From Pseudoclavibacter sp. RFBB5 (GTDB taxonomy: Bacteria > Actinomycetota > Actinomycetes > Actinomycetales > Microbacteriaceae), in contig NZ_PSTZ01000005.1 of assembly GCF_002931555.1 (NCBI RefSeq), forward strand, positions 62,001 to 126,000: DNA of 64,000 nt. The letters run 5' to 3'. The notes beneath the pieces are model-generated. The model did not search any database. It saw only the letters and a program-made list of their open reading frames with translations, and was not told where the DNA came from. Below, one piece after another: positions 42,999 through 51,421 of this stretch (position 1 is the stretch's first letter; each line of letters starts with the position of its first letter). Both the position numbers and the translations under genes were made by a program.

Positions 42999-44300
42999 CT
43001 ACTCGACCCCGCACCATTCGGCGATGAAGAGCGCGATGGACTTCGTGATGCGGCGCACGGACTCGAGGTCGACGCGCTCGTCGTAGCCGTGGATGGCTTC
43101 GGAGATGGGGCCGTAGACGAGGGCGGGGGTGTCGGCGTACTGCACGAAGACGCGCCCGTCGAGGTAGCCGGGGGTGACAAACGATTCGAGCTTCGCCCCG
43201 TCGAAGGCGGCGCTGTGGCTGCGCTCGAGCGCCTGCTCGGCGGCGCCACCCTCCTCGAGCACGTATCCCTCGGCGAAGAAGCCCGTCTTCGTTGCCGTCG
43301 TGGCGATCGTGTTGCCGTTTGCATCCACGGTGACGGCGGCGAGCGCATCCGTGATCTCGGCCCAGGCCGAGTCGGCGGTGATGCCCGGGTAGAGGGCGAC
43401 GCGCACATCCACTTCGCACCAGGCTGGCACGCTGGAGCCCCAGTCGCCGCCCTGGATCTTGCCGACGTTGAAGTTGATGGGGTGGTCGAGCTCCTCGAAG
43501 TAGCGGTGCTCGCCCTGCTTCGCGTTCCAGGCGGCCTCGAGCTTCCGCAGCTCCCCGATGACGAAGTAGGCGGCGTCGATGGCGTTGAAGCCGGTCTGCA
43601 TCTCGCGCGGGTGGGTGGGCTTGCCGTCGACCCGGAGGCGCAGCCAGATGACTCCGGTGTTGGCGCGCACCAGCATGTCCTCTTCGGGTTCCGGGATGAG
43701 GACCGCGTCGGCCGTGTAGCCGCGCAGGTGGGCCGAGAGGGAGCCGTTGCCCGTGCATTCCTCCTCGACGACGGACTCGAAGTGGATGCGCCCGGTCGGG
43801 GTGAGGCCGGCGGCGCGGACGGCGTCGAAGGCGTAGAGGTTGGCGACGAGGCCGGCCTTCATGTCGCCGCTGCCGCGGCCGTACAGCCAGCCGTCGCGCA
43901 CGGTGGCGTCCCACGGGGAGCGGGCCCACTGGCTCTCTGGTCCCTCGGGGACGACGTCGATGTGGCCGTTGAGGATGAGCGAGTTCCCGCGCTCTTCCTG
44001 GGGTGCGAAGGTGCCGACGACGTTCTCGAGGCCGTCGTAGGAGATCTCGACGGCGCCGGCGCCCGGGTGGGCGGCGAGCTCGTCGGGGTCGAGCTGCCAG
44101 CGGTCCATGGCGAGGCCGCGTCCGGCCATGGCGCCGTACAGGAGGTCCTGCGCCGAGGATTCGTTGGCGCGCAGCGACGGGTGGCGCACGAGCTCCTGGG
44201 TGAAGGCGATCTGGCGGTCGAAGGCGGCGTCGACGGCGTCGAGGATGCGCTGGCGCTGATCGTCGGTGAGGGCGGCGGTGGGTGTGGTTGGCGTGGTCAT
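42999..44300 (-). CDS. M20-family metallopeptidase/deacylase (ArgE/DapE-like)
   Basis: A protein of 433 residues. Metal ligands and catalytic residues of M20 are in order: LILNGHIDVVPEG (His and catalytic Asp), GSGDMKAG (bridging Asp), SVVEEECTGNG (catalytic Glu and metal Glu), IPEPEE, and a C-terminal SEAIHGYDERVD-type His. Such enzymes remove an acyl group from N-acyl amino acids or related amides, or cleave dipeptides. The MHS transporter gene lies 74 bases upstream on the same strand, so uptake followed by hydrolysis is likely. ArgE, DapE and N-formyl-pyrimidine deformylases share this fold, so the substrate is open. Confidence 0.87.
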   Translation of the reverse strand: MTTPTTPTAALTDDQRQRILDAVDAAFDRQIAFTQELVRHPSLRANESSAQDLLYGAMAGRGLAMDRWQLDPDELAAHPGAGAVEISYDGLENVVGTFAPQEERGNSLILNGHIDVVPEGPESQWARSPWDATVRDGWLYGRGSGDMKAGLVANLYAFDAVRAAGLTPTGRIHFESVVEEECTGNGSLSAHLRGYTADAVLIPEPEEDMLVRANTGVIWLRLRVDGKPTHPREMQTGFNAIDAAYFVIGELRKLEAAWNAKQGEHRYFEELDHPINFNVGKIQGGDWGSSVPAWCEVDVRVALYPGITADSAWAEITDALAAVTVDANGNTIATTATKTGFFAEGYVLEEGGAAEQALERSHSAAFDGAKLESFVTPGYLDGRVFVQYADTPALVYGPISEAIHGYDERVDLESVRRITKSIALFIAEWCGVE

Positions 44301-44374
44301 GGTCGTGTCCTGCTTTCGCGTGTGGTGCTGCCGGGCAGCTGTGCCCGGGGTGGGGAGGGAGCGTTTGTCTGCGC

Positions 44375-45721
44375 TCAGGAGGCGGCTTCGTCGATCTCGA
44401 CGATGTCGTCGCGGAGGCGCATCCGCTCGCCGAAGGCGCCGCCGATGACGGTGATGACGCAGATGCCGATGAGGACGAGGACGGCGGGCCACGATGATCC
44501 GTCGCCGACCGTGATGAGGGCGGTGGCGATGAGGGGCAGGAAGCCGCTGATGGCTCCGGCGAGGTTGTAGCCGAGGGAGACGCCGCTGTAGCGGAGGCGG
44601 GGTGGGAAGAGTTCGGCGAGGAGGGCGCCGGTGACGGCGTAGGAGAGGGTGATGAGGGCGATGCCGATGCTGACGGCGGCGATGATGGCGATGGGGCTCT
44701 CGGTGTCGATGAGCCAGAAGAGGGGGAAGGCGGCGATGCCGGTCGTCAGGCCGCCGGCGACGGTCATGCGGCCGGGGCCGAAGCGCTCGGCGAGGCGGCC
44801 TGCGAAGATCGTGACGCCGATCTGGAGGACGGCGGCGATGAGGGTCGCGTTGACCATGACCTGGCGGTCGACTTCGAGCACGTTGGTGCCGTAGGAGACG
44901 ACGAAGGTGGTCATCATGTAGAAGCCTCCGACGCCGAGCATGGCGGCGGCGACGGCGACGAGGAGGCGGAGTCCGGATTTCCGGAAGAGCTCGACGACGG
45001 GGACCTTGACCTGCTCGCCGGCGGCGGCGAGCTCCTGGAAGACGGGGGACTCTTCGACCTTGAGGCGGATGTAGAGGGCGATGCCGAGGAGGGGGAAGGC
45101 GAGGAGGAACGGGAGGCGCCAGCCCCACGCGTCGAAGGTCTCGGGCGGCATCATGAGGACGAGGGCGAAGGCGCCGGATGAGACGAGGGTGCCGACGGGG
45201 GAGCCGATCTGCACGAGGGCGGCGAAGCGGCCGCGCATCTTCTCGGGGGAGTGCTCGATGGCGATGGTGGTCGCGCCGCCCCATTCGCCGCCGACGGCGA
45301 AGCCCTGTACGAGGCGGAGGACGGCGAGCATGACGGGGGCTGCGATGCCGACGGCGAGGTAGTCGGGGAGGACGCCGATGAGGCCGGTCGCGCATCCGAT
45401 CATGACGATCGTGGTGAGGAGGGCGGGGCGGCGGCCGTAGCGGTCGCCGATCCACCCGAAGACGACGGCGCCGATGGGGCGGGCCGCGAAGCCGACGCCG
45501 AAGGTCGCGAAGGCGGCGAGGGTGGCGCCTGCCGGGTTGAGGTCGGTGAAGAAGAGGCGGTTGAAGACGAGGGCCGCGGCGGTGCCGAAGAGGAAGTAGT
45601 CGTACCACTCGAGGGCGGTGCCGACGAAGGCGGCGAAGGCGATGCGCCGCGCTTCTTTGAGGCTGACTTTGGGTGGGGCGGCGGGGGCGCTCGAGGTCGA
45701 TGTCTGCGGGTCGTGGGACAT
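44375..45721 (-). CDS. MFS transporter, metabolite:H+ symporter (MHS) type
   Basis: A protein of 448 residues with twelve expected membrane segments. The MHS hallmark FVGTALEWYDYFLFGTAAAL is near the start, followed by RPIGAVVFGWIGDRYGRRPALL (the MFS loop 2-3 motif) and LVQGFAVGGEWGGATTIAIE. MHS transporters carry organic acids, betaine or amino-acid-like solutes with protons. It is divergent from a CdaR-type regulator and upstream of the M20 enzyme gene, implying import of an amide or carboxylic acid that the enzyme then cleaves. Confidence 0.9.
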   Translation of the reverse strand: MSHDPQTSTSSAPAAPPKVSLKEARRIAFAAFVGTALEWYDYFLFGTAAALVFNRLFFTDLNPAGATLAAFATFGVGFAARPIGAVVFGWIGDRYGRRPALLTTIVMIGCATGLIGVLPDYLAVGIAAPVMLAVLRLVQGFAVGGEWGGATTIAIEHSPEKMRGRFAALVQIGSPVGTLVSSGAFALVLMMPPETFDAWGWRLPFLLAFPLLGIALYIRLKVEESPVFQELAAAGEQVKVPVVELFRKSGLRLLVAVAAAMLGVGGFYMMTTFVVSYGTNVLEVDRQVMVNATLIAAVLQIGVTIFAGRLAERFGPGRMTVAGGLTTGIAAFPLFWLIDTESPIAIIAAVSIGIALITLSYAVTGALLAELFPPRLRYSGVSLGYNLAGAISGFLPLIATALITVGDGSSWPAVLVLIGICVITVIGGAFGERMRLRDDIVEIDEAAS

Positions 45722-45862
45722 GGTGGCTCCGATGTTGGGGGAAAGGCCTGCATGTGAACGTGCACGTCTGCGGTGACGTTGGTGTACCTATGCAACCCCG
45801 CCATGGCAGGGTCGGGCAATCGCCAGGCCCACTCGATTGCACGCCTAAGATGGGCAAATGCA

Positions 45863-45874
45863 CAATCTAGATTG
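45863..45874. promoter_or_regulatory. perfect 12-base palindrome CAATCTAGATTG, candidate operator
   Basis: It lies eleven bases upstream of the regulator's GTG start, in the divergent MHS/regulator intergenic region. It is AT-richer than its surroundings and sits where an autoregulatory operator would be expected. The binding protein is inferred to be the CdaR/PucR regulator encoded next to it. Confidence 0.45.
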
Positions 45875-45885
45875 GTTTTGAGCCG

Positions 45886-47100
45886 GTGAATGACGCGTCT
45901 GTTTCGGCGCCGTTGCAGCGCGGTATCCGATCGTGTCTCGACGACCTGGACGAGATAACGACGTTGTACGTGATGCAGGTGCGCACGCTCACGGGTTATG
46001 TCGAGTCGGTGATCGCGGAGCGCGATGTGCACAGCACGGCGTTCACGACGCTCGGGCTTATGTTCCGGCAGCTCGGTGGGGAGCGGCTCGAGGACGAGCT
46101 GCGGGCGCATTCGCGAGCCATCGGGCGCAAGCGGGTCCGTCAGGGGGTGCCGCTCGAGTCGCTGCTGCGGGCGGTGCGGATGGACTTCCGTTTCATCTGG
46201 CAGGCGCTCAACGACCGCTTGCCGGGGGAGGCGGATCGCCTGTCCGACGATGTTGTCGCGATCTGGGAGGTTGTGGAGGCGCACACGACGAGCGTGCAGT
46301 CGGGGTACATGCTCGAGCTGGGGCAGGTGAAGGCGGAGCTCGAGCAGGAGCAGGCGTTCCTGCTGCGTCGTCTGCTGCGCGGTGGTGTCGACGACTCGCA
46401 GTTGCATGTGCAGGCTGCGGAGGCGCTCGAGATTCCGCTCGTTGGTCCGTACTGGGTTGCGGTTGCGCATCAGGATGCGGCGGCCAGCTTCGCCTCGGAT
46501 GTGCGGGCCGTTCTCCCCGCGGCCGTGTGTCTGCGCTTGGACGGTGTGGAGTTCGCGGTCGTTGCCGGCTCGTCCGGTGCGCGGTCGTCTGGCGTGGGTT
46601 CTGCGGGCGGGGGGTCGTCTGGTGTTGAGTCGGCTGGCTTGTGGTCTGCTGGTTTGTCTGTGCAGTTGGGGCTCGCGGGTCTGCAGGTGGGCGTGTCTCA
46701 GTCGGCGGCGACGCTGTCGTCGTTGAGTGAAATGTGGCAGTTGGCGTCGGAGTTGGCTGAGTTTGCGGTTCCGGGGCGGGCGGCGCTGCTCGCGCAGCAT
46801 TGGCCGAGCCTTGTTGTGCGGCGGCTTGGGCCGGTGGTGTCGAGTCTGGCTGCGGATTCGCTTCGGGATTTCGCTGTTCTGCCTTCGTCTGAGCGGGCTC
46901 TGTTGGTTGAGGCTGTCGAGGTGTACATGGCTACTGGTTCGGCGTCGAAGGCCGCGGGGGCGCTGTTCTGTCACCGGAACACGGTCATGAACCGACTGGC
47001 GAAGTTCGCGTCGGTGACGGGGCTCGACCCGACGGTTCCTGATGACGCGGCCACGATCAAGTTGGTTCTGGCGGCGGAGAGGAGCGCACGGCAGAGTTGA
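45886..47100 (+). CDS. CdaR/PucR-type helix-turn-helix regulator
   Basis: A protein of 404 residues. The N-terminal region (about 1-140) is helical and resembles the RsbT-co-antagonist-like part of actinobacterial PucR relatives. The C-terminus has the PucR helix-turn-helix: VEVYMATGSASKAAGALFCHRNTVMNRLAKFASVTGLD (about 345-385). Near residues 225-260 is a low-complexity Ser/Gly/Ala insert (GSSGARSSGVGSAGGGSSGV). It is divergent from the MHS transporter and probably controls it and the M20 enzyme. GTG 45886 has only a weak ribosome site. DNA just after it is richer in T than its neighbours. Confidence 0.8.
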   Translation: MNDASVSAPLQRGIRSCLDDLDEITTLYVMQVRTLTGYVESVIAERDVHSTAFTTLGLMFRQLGGERLEDELRAHSRAIGRKRVRQGVPLESLLRAVRMDFRFIWQALNDRLPGEADRLSDDVVAIWEVVEAHTTSVQSGYMLELGQVKAELEQEQAFLLRRLLRGGVDDSQLHVQAAEALEIPLVGPYWVAVAHQDAAASFASDVRAVLPAAVCLRLDGVEFAVVAGSSGARSSGVGSAGGGSSGVESAGLWSAGLSVQLGLAGLQVGVSQSAATLSSLSEMWQLASELAEFAVPGRAALLAQHWPSLVVRRLGPVVSSLAADSLRDFAVLPSSERALLVEAVEVYMATGSASKAAGALFCHRNTVMNRLAKFASVTGLDPTVPDDAATIKLVLAAERSARQS

Positions 47101-47175
47101 CGGCGGGACTGGTGTTTCGGGGGCTTCTGGCTGGGTCTCGGCTCCGATTGTTGGGCTGCCCGTGGTTTTAGAAGT

Positions 47176-47311
47176 CCTCGATCGATCAGAGTCCTCGCTT
47201 GATCAGAGTCCTCGGTCGATCAGAGTCCTCGGTCGATCAGAATCTTCGGTCGATCAGAGCCGTCCGTTGATCAGAGCCGTAGGTGGAATGGTGCCGTCAG
47301 TTGATCAGGGT
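47176..47311. repeat. 17-base tandem repeat, eight units
   Basis: Eight consecutive 17-base units with consensus CCTCGGTCGATCAGAGT run from 47176 to 47311. Six or seven are close to consensus and the seventh (47278-47294) is strongly diverged. Each good unit carries GATCAG. The array lies in the 247-base gap between the regulator stop and the end of the convergent HNH gene; no gene is visible in it. No spacers, so it is not CRISPR. Confidence 0.9.
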
Positions 47312-47347
47312 CGCGGGTCGGCGGGTTAGTTCCCCCTGCCTCTGGTT

Positions 47348-48871
47348 TCAGGGTCTTCGGTTGATCCGTGGGCGTGCGGCTTGGACGCTGTTGGTGGTGT
47401 AGCTGCGGCGGCGGGCGGTTCTGCGTGGGCCGTGGTGTCCGAGCGTGGGCACGACGTGCCAGCGTCCGCTGCTGCCGTTGATGAGGACGAGCCGTCCCCG
47501 GTGGACTTCGTGGTGGTGGAAGGAGCAGAGCAGGATGCCGTGTTTCGCGTCGGTGGGTCCGCCTTCGCTCCAGGGCGTGGCGTGGTGCACTTCGCACCAG
47601 CGCACGGGTGCGCTGCACCCGGGGGCCCGGCATTGCCGGTCGCGGATCGCGATGGCGCGGCGTTGGGTGGTGGTGAAGAGTCGTTGTTTGCGGCCGAGGT
47701 CGAGGATCTCCCCGGTGCTGCTGCGGGTCGCGACGCGGATGAAGGCGTCGCACAGCAGCTGCGCGGCGACACTGGGTGGGACGGGGTCTCCGGTGCGCTC
47801 CAGGTGGGGGACGTCTTCGGGTCGTGTCGCGGTTCCGGCGATGCCGGCTTCGGTGGTGACGATGATGACGGTGGGGGCTTCGCCGCCGGTTCTGGGCGCG
47901 TCTGGTGACTCGGCGTAGGCGCGGACGAGCATCGTGAGCGCGTCGATGCGATGCTGCTCGATCGACCGCGGGTCCACCAGCGGAACCTCGACTTCGTCGT
48001 TGTCGCTGTGCGCGTTGTCTTCGTCCAGCGGGTGCTCGTCGGCGCCGAGCGCGGGGGCGAGGGGTTCCCCGCACTCGGACGCGGCCGGGAACTCCACCCT
48101 GCGCCGGGGCGAGAGCAGCGCGTCGAACACCGATAAGAGCTGCTCGCCCTGCTCGGGTGTCGCCACGAACTTCCCGGTGACCGCGCCGTCGCTACGGCGG
48201 GAGATCCACAGCCCGCGTTCCTCGGCGATCTTGTCGGCCCGCGGCTCGTCGCCGTCCGGGTCCAGGTACGACACCCACGTCGCCGCCTGCACCTCCAAGA
48301 CTTTCGGCACGGCTGGTTGTTCGTCTTCCGGGTTCACCCCGCACGCGGACGCGACCAACTCTCTCTCGGCCCGCTCGAGCTCGTCGACGCCCACGCGGTT
48401 CCCGGTGTGGTCCAAGCCCTTCGTGATCGCCGACGCCTGCGCGATCGACATGACCGCCGACCCGACCGCCTGCGACACGGCCGGATACTTCGCCGGGATC
48501 GGCTCGCCCGTCACGCTCATCCGCTCCCGCGTCGCCGCCGCCACCCGCACCAGCGTGCTCGCCTCGAACGGCCGCACCGCAAGCACCTGCTCCACCATCG
48601 CCGTCAGGTTCCGAAACCCCGACTTCCGCGCCACCGACTCCGCACGCGGCGACTCATCCTCCCGCCGCAGCAACTCGCCCGCGACCTCCACCAACGCCGC
48701 ATCCACCACACGCCGACGAGCCGCCAGCTCCCGCAACGCGACCACGATCTCCGCATCCGGAAGCCCCGCCAGCTGACACCGCGCCTCCAGGAGCGCATCC
48801 ACCACAGCCGTCTCCACTGACGACTCCACTGACGACTGGCGATGCGCCCCCTGCTCCGACTGCGATGCCAC
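47348..48871 (-). CDS. HNH endonuclease-domain protein, 13E12 repeat (DUF222) family
   Basis: A protein of 507 residues. The N-terminal DUF222 part (about 20-330) is helical, with ARKSGFRNLTAMVEQVL and PAKYPAVSQAVGSAVMSIAQASAITKGLD. The C-terminal HNH module (about 420-475) has RDRQCRAPGCSAPVRWCEVHHATPWSEGG and HGILLCSFHHHEVHRG with paired Cys and the catalytic-type His-His. In Mycobacterium tuberculosis the family marks the REP13E12 repeat, an integration site; activity is generally untested. GTG 48871 follows GGGGGAGG. A -10-like TAGGCT lies 26 bases further upstream. The gene is flanked by tandem-repeat arrays on both sides. Confidence 0.85.
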   Translation of the reverse strand: MASQSEQGAHRQSSVESSVETAVVDALLEARCQLAGLPDAEIVVALRELAARRRVVDAALVEVAGELLRREDESPRAESVARKSGFRNLTAMVEQVLAVRPFEASTLVRVAAATRERMSVTGEPIPAKYPAVSQAVGSAVMSIAQASAITKGLDHTGNRVGVDELERAERELVASACGVNPEDEQPAVPKVLEVQAATWVSYLDPDGDEPRADKIAEERGLWISRRSDGAVTGKFVATPEQGEQLLSVFDALLSPRRRVEFPAASECGEPLAPALGADEHPLDEDNAHSDNDEVEVPLVDPRSIEQHRIDALTMLVRAYAESPDAPRTGGEAPTVIIVTTEAGIAGTATRPEDVPHLERTGDPVPPSVAAQLLCDAFIRVATRSSTGEILDLGRKQRLFTTTQRRAIAIRDRQCRAPGCSAPVRWCEVHHATPWSEGGPTDAKHGILLCSFHHHEVHRGRLVLINGSSGRWHVVPTLGHHGPRRTARRRSYTTNSVQAARPRINRRP

Positions 48872-48895
48872 GATAACCTCCCCCAAGATCAGCAC

Positions 48896-49313
48896 CAGCC
48901 TAGCCGATTGGACCCGTTCAATCTAGCTATCAACAGGAGTTTTATGACGTAATTCGATGATAGGTACGAAGGGTGCCCTTGGTGTCCTTCATGTCCGGCG
49001 GCACACGGGTAGCTGCGAAGTCTCCAGCTGTTCGCCGTTTCAGCTCGCGCTGTGGCCGAGCCGACTCTCTTCTCCCGTTCAGCAGACCACGGACCACCGA
49101 CGCTGCGCACCACGGCACTTCAGTCCGAGTTGCTCGCACGTGTCGCCAGGGGCAGTTGTCCCTGAACAGGTCCTGCCGCGGTGCGCTGTGTCGGCCTGTC
49201 GATAGCGTCCGCTGGTGCTCGCGCGTCGTCTGAGGGCGGTTCCGTGTCGCGCGCGTACTGTCTGCTGAGAATGTCATCCCGCTCGCAGACAGCCGAGTCA
49301 TCGTGCGGTTTGC
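48896..49313. other. apparently non-coding stretch upstream of the HNH gene
   Basis: The first 80 bases include an AT-rich piece (CAATCTAGCTATCAACAGG) that is probably the HNH gene promoter. Beyond it the sequence has lower GC than its neighbours and only short frames with no family resemblance. No supported gene was found up to 49771; the remainder is occupied by repeats. Confidence 0.4.
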
Positions 49314-49369
49314 TGTGCCCGTGTGCCCGTGTGCCCGTGTGCCCGTGTGCCCGTGTGCCTGTGTGCCCG
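49314..49369. repeat. 8-base tandem repeat TGTGCCCG, seven units
   Basis: Seven perfect or near-perfect copies of TGTGCCCG (the sixth is TGTGCCTG). Frames through it translate as Val-Cys-Pro or His-Gly-Thr type runs and have no real protein character. Confidence 0.9.
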
Positions 49370-49396
49370 TGGCGCTCGAGAGCCGCGCCTACGCCC

Positions 49397-49660
49397 GCGT
49401 GCTGCGCTTGTGCTCGGGTGCTGCGCTTGTGCTCGCGTGCTGCACCTGCGTTCGCGTGCCGCGCTTGCGCTTGCTGACGCCGTGTGCCCCCGTGGTGCTC
49501 GGAGCCCACTTACGCCCGCGTGCCGCACTTACGCCCGCGTCCCGCGCCCGTGCCCGCGTGCCGCGCTGACATCCGCGTGCCACGCTGGTGTTCGCGTCCC
49601 GCGCCCGTGCCCGCGTGCCGCGCTTACGTCCGCGTGCCGCGCGGCCGCTCGCGTCCCGGG
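49397..49660. repeat. 19-base degenerate tandem repeat in two blocks
   Basis: Block 1 (49397-49472) has four units and block 2 (49518-49650, plus a partial unit to 49660) has seven, all variants of GCGTGCCGCGCTTACGCCC. The 45 bases between the blocks are diverged and out of register. Several long frames cross the array on both strands but encode only repeat-derived peptides, so no gene is called. Confidence 0.85.
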
Positions 49661-49771
49661 CTCCTTGTGTGAAGCTCCCGTGACATTGGCGCGACACCCT
49701 GCCATCCGCCTGTCGCCGTGCGTCCGCGCCCCTCCCGCAGCCGACCGCGCGACTCTGAAAGCGTGAGCCTG

Positions 49772-50659
49772 CTACCCCTCGACTCGCGGCAATGCTGCTG
49801 AGGCCACGACGTCGCCGCTCTCCTCGCGGATCTCGACGCTCGTGACCTCCTCGCGGAGTGCGGCCGCGTTGACGGCGCAGTTGATCTCGACCTCTGAGCC
49901 CAGGAACGTCCCCGAGCCGACGTCCTCGCCGGCGGCATCGACGACGACCACCGAGTAGAACTCACCGCTCGGCAGCCCGTTGACCGTGAGCAGGGTCTCG
50001 GTGCCCCAGGTGTGCGCGACGACGCTGCCGTCGATCTCGACGCCGACGGGTTCGCCTTGGAAATCGACGGGCTCGACGGCGCCGAGCGTTCCGGGGTCGC
50101 CGACTGGTGTGGGCGTCTCAGGGCGGGGGAGGAAGAAGCCTCCGACGACGCCGACCACGAGGCCAACGGCAGCGATCCCGGCGATCATGGCGCCTCCGAA
50201 CCGGGGGCGGCGCAGCGGCGTGACGGGCGCGGCGTCGGCGGCGGCGGCGTCGGCTTCGTCGGCCTCGCCGCGTCCGCCCGCTTCATCGGCGCCATTGCGA
50301 GAGTCGACGGCGTCAGCCGAGCCGGGAGCCCCGGTAGACCCATCCGCGTCGTCTGGCCCAACGGGGCCACCGGCACGATCGTCTCGCTCCTCGTCGCCGA
50401 ATTCGCGACGGTCGACGCCGCCATCTGCGGCCCCGATCGCCAGCACGGCGTCACGGAGCCCGTCGCTTGGCGTCGCATCCAGCCATTCAGGGCGCCTGGA
50501 GACCTGCCCCGTCAGCGCCCGCAGCTCCGTCAGGTCGGCGTCGATGGTGGGGTCGGATGCGCGCATCCGCTCGAACTCGGCAGTCTCGTCGGCGGTCAGC
50601 TCGCCGACGAGGGCGGCGGCGATGAGCTCGCCGCGGCGGTCTGCGGTGTGGTCAGTCAC
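49772..50659 (-). CDS. anti-sigma factor (RskA-like)
   Basis: A protein of 295 residues. The N-terminal ~75 residues (AALVGELTADETAEFERMRASDP) resemble an anti-sigma domain that binds the sigma factor. A long acidic linker rich in Asp, Gly and Ala (about 90-150) leads to one membrane segment (GAMIAGIAAVGLVVGVVGGFFLP, about 158-180) and an outer domain of the RskA C-terminal type. It would hold the ECF sigma factor at the membrane until proteolysis or a signal frees it. The GTG at 50659 overlaps the sigma gene end by eight bases, so both are made together. Confidence 0.85.
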   Translation of the reverse strand: MTDHTADRRGELIAAALVGELTADETAEFERMRASDPTIDADLTELRALTGQVSRRPEWLDATPSDGLRDAVLAIGAADGGVDRREFGDEERDDRAGGPVGPDDADGSTGAPGSADAVDSRNGADEAGGRGEADEADAAAADAAPVTPLRRPRFGGAMIAGIAAVGLVVGVVGGFFLPRPETPTPVGDPGTLGAVEPVDFQGEPVGVEIDGSVVAHTWGTETLLTVNGLPSGEFYSVVVVDAAGEDVGSGTFLGSEVEINCAVNAAALREEVTSVEIREESGDVVASAALPRVEG

Positions 50660-51230
50660 GAGCTCCTCCGGATTCGTCGAGGTGGCCGCGGACGGCGCGG
50701 AGGCCGTAGAAGACGCGGGTGCGGAGGGTGGCGACGGGCACCCCGCAGCGGGCGGAGAACTCAGCGTAGCTGTAGCCGGTGAGGTGGATGGCGATGATCG
50801 CGTCGCGCTGCTCGTCGGGCAGGAGTGCGAGGGCTTCGGTGAGGCCGAGCCCCGTGAGCGGGTCGGGAGTTTCGGCTGCCACGTCAACGTCTGCGGCGGA
50901 TGCGTCGTCTGCGGAGGTCCTGGGCAGCCGGTCGCGGGCGCGCAGGGCGTCGGCGATGACGTTGCGGGCGATCGCGAACAGCCAGGTGCGCTCGCCGGCC
51001 TTCGCGGGGTCGAAGCGGTCGCGTGCTCGCCAGGCTCGGAGGAACGTCTCCTGCACGCAGTCCTCGGCAAGCGCGCGGTCGCGCAGCGCATTGATGGTGA
51101 AGCCGAGGAGCACGCCGCCGTGGTCGCGGAACGCCGCGTGGAGGTCGAACGAGTGCGGCGCATCCGCCATTCGTGCGTGTCCTCTCGTCGTCGGCCCCCT
51201 GGCGCGGTCAACGATAACGGCAGTGCTCAC
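50652..51230 (-). CDS. ECF RNA polymerase sigma factor (SigK/SigL-like)
   Basis: A protein of 192 residues with region 2 (ALRDRALAEDCVQETFLRAWRARDRFDP, then GERTWLFAIARNVIADALRARDR, about 48-100) and region 4 (ALALLPDEQRDAIIAIHLTGYSYAEFSARCGVPVATLRTRVFYGLRAVR, about 132-182). It redirects RNA polymerase to a small set of promoters. The anti-sigma gene overlaps its 3' end. It is divergent from the CHRD/sortase genes across 191 bases, making these its likely targets, as sigK controls mpt70/mpt83 in mycobacteria. GTG 51230 follows GGGAGGAG; Met21 is a possible alternative start. Confidence 0.88.
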   Translation of the reverse strand: MSTAVIVDRARGPTTRGHARMADAPHSFDLHAAFRDHGGVLLGFTINALRDRALAEDCVQETFLRAWRARDRFDPAKAGERTWLFAIARNVIADALRARDRLPRTSADDASAADVDVAAETPDPLTGLGLTEALALLPDEQRDAIIAIHLTGYSYAEFSARCGVPVATLRTRVFYGLRAVRGHLDESGGARD

Positions 51231-51421
51231 GGCTCCTCCCTCCGGCGACTCAACTGCGATTGGTACAGGGGTGTACTGCCTGACCGCATGCCGCGTTCAG
51301 GGCGTCCCCGAAAATCTCTCTCGAAAAAGTTCGGGGGCGGATGAACGCGGGAGGGTCGAGCCCCGTATGCCCCTGTACGACGGCTCCACCCGGGAGCTGC
51401 GAAGCAGGAAGGCACCCCCTC

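Noticed and set aside
47176-47311. Possible CRISPR array
   Set aside because: Units are contiguous 17-base repeats with no spacers, and no cas genes are nearby.
47348-48871. Active mobile element or homing endonuclease at the HNH gene
   Set aside because: No terminal inverted repeats, target duplication, intron or intein were seen; only the 13E12 family association supports mobility.
49120-49697. Long frames over the 8- and 19-base repeats on both strands
   Set aside because: Their products are repeat-derived runs (His-Gly-Thr-Arg or Ala-Arg-Val-Pro) present in several frames at once, so they follow from DNA repetition, not coding.
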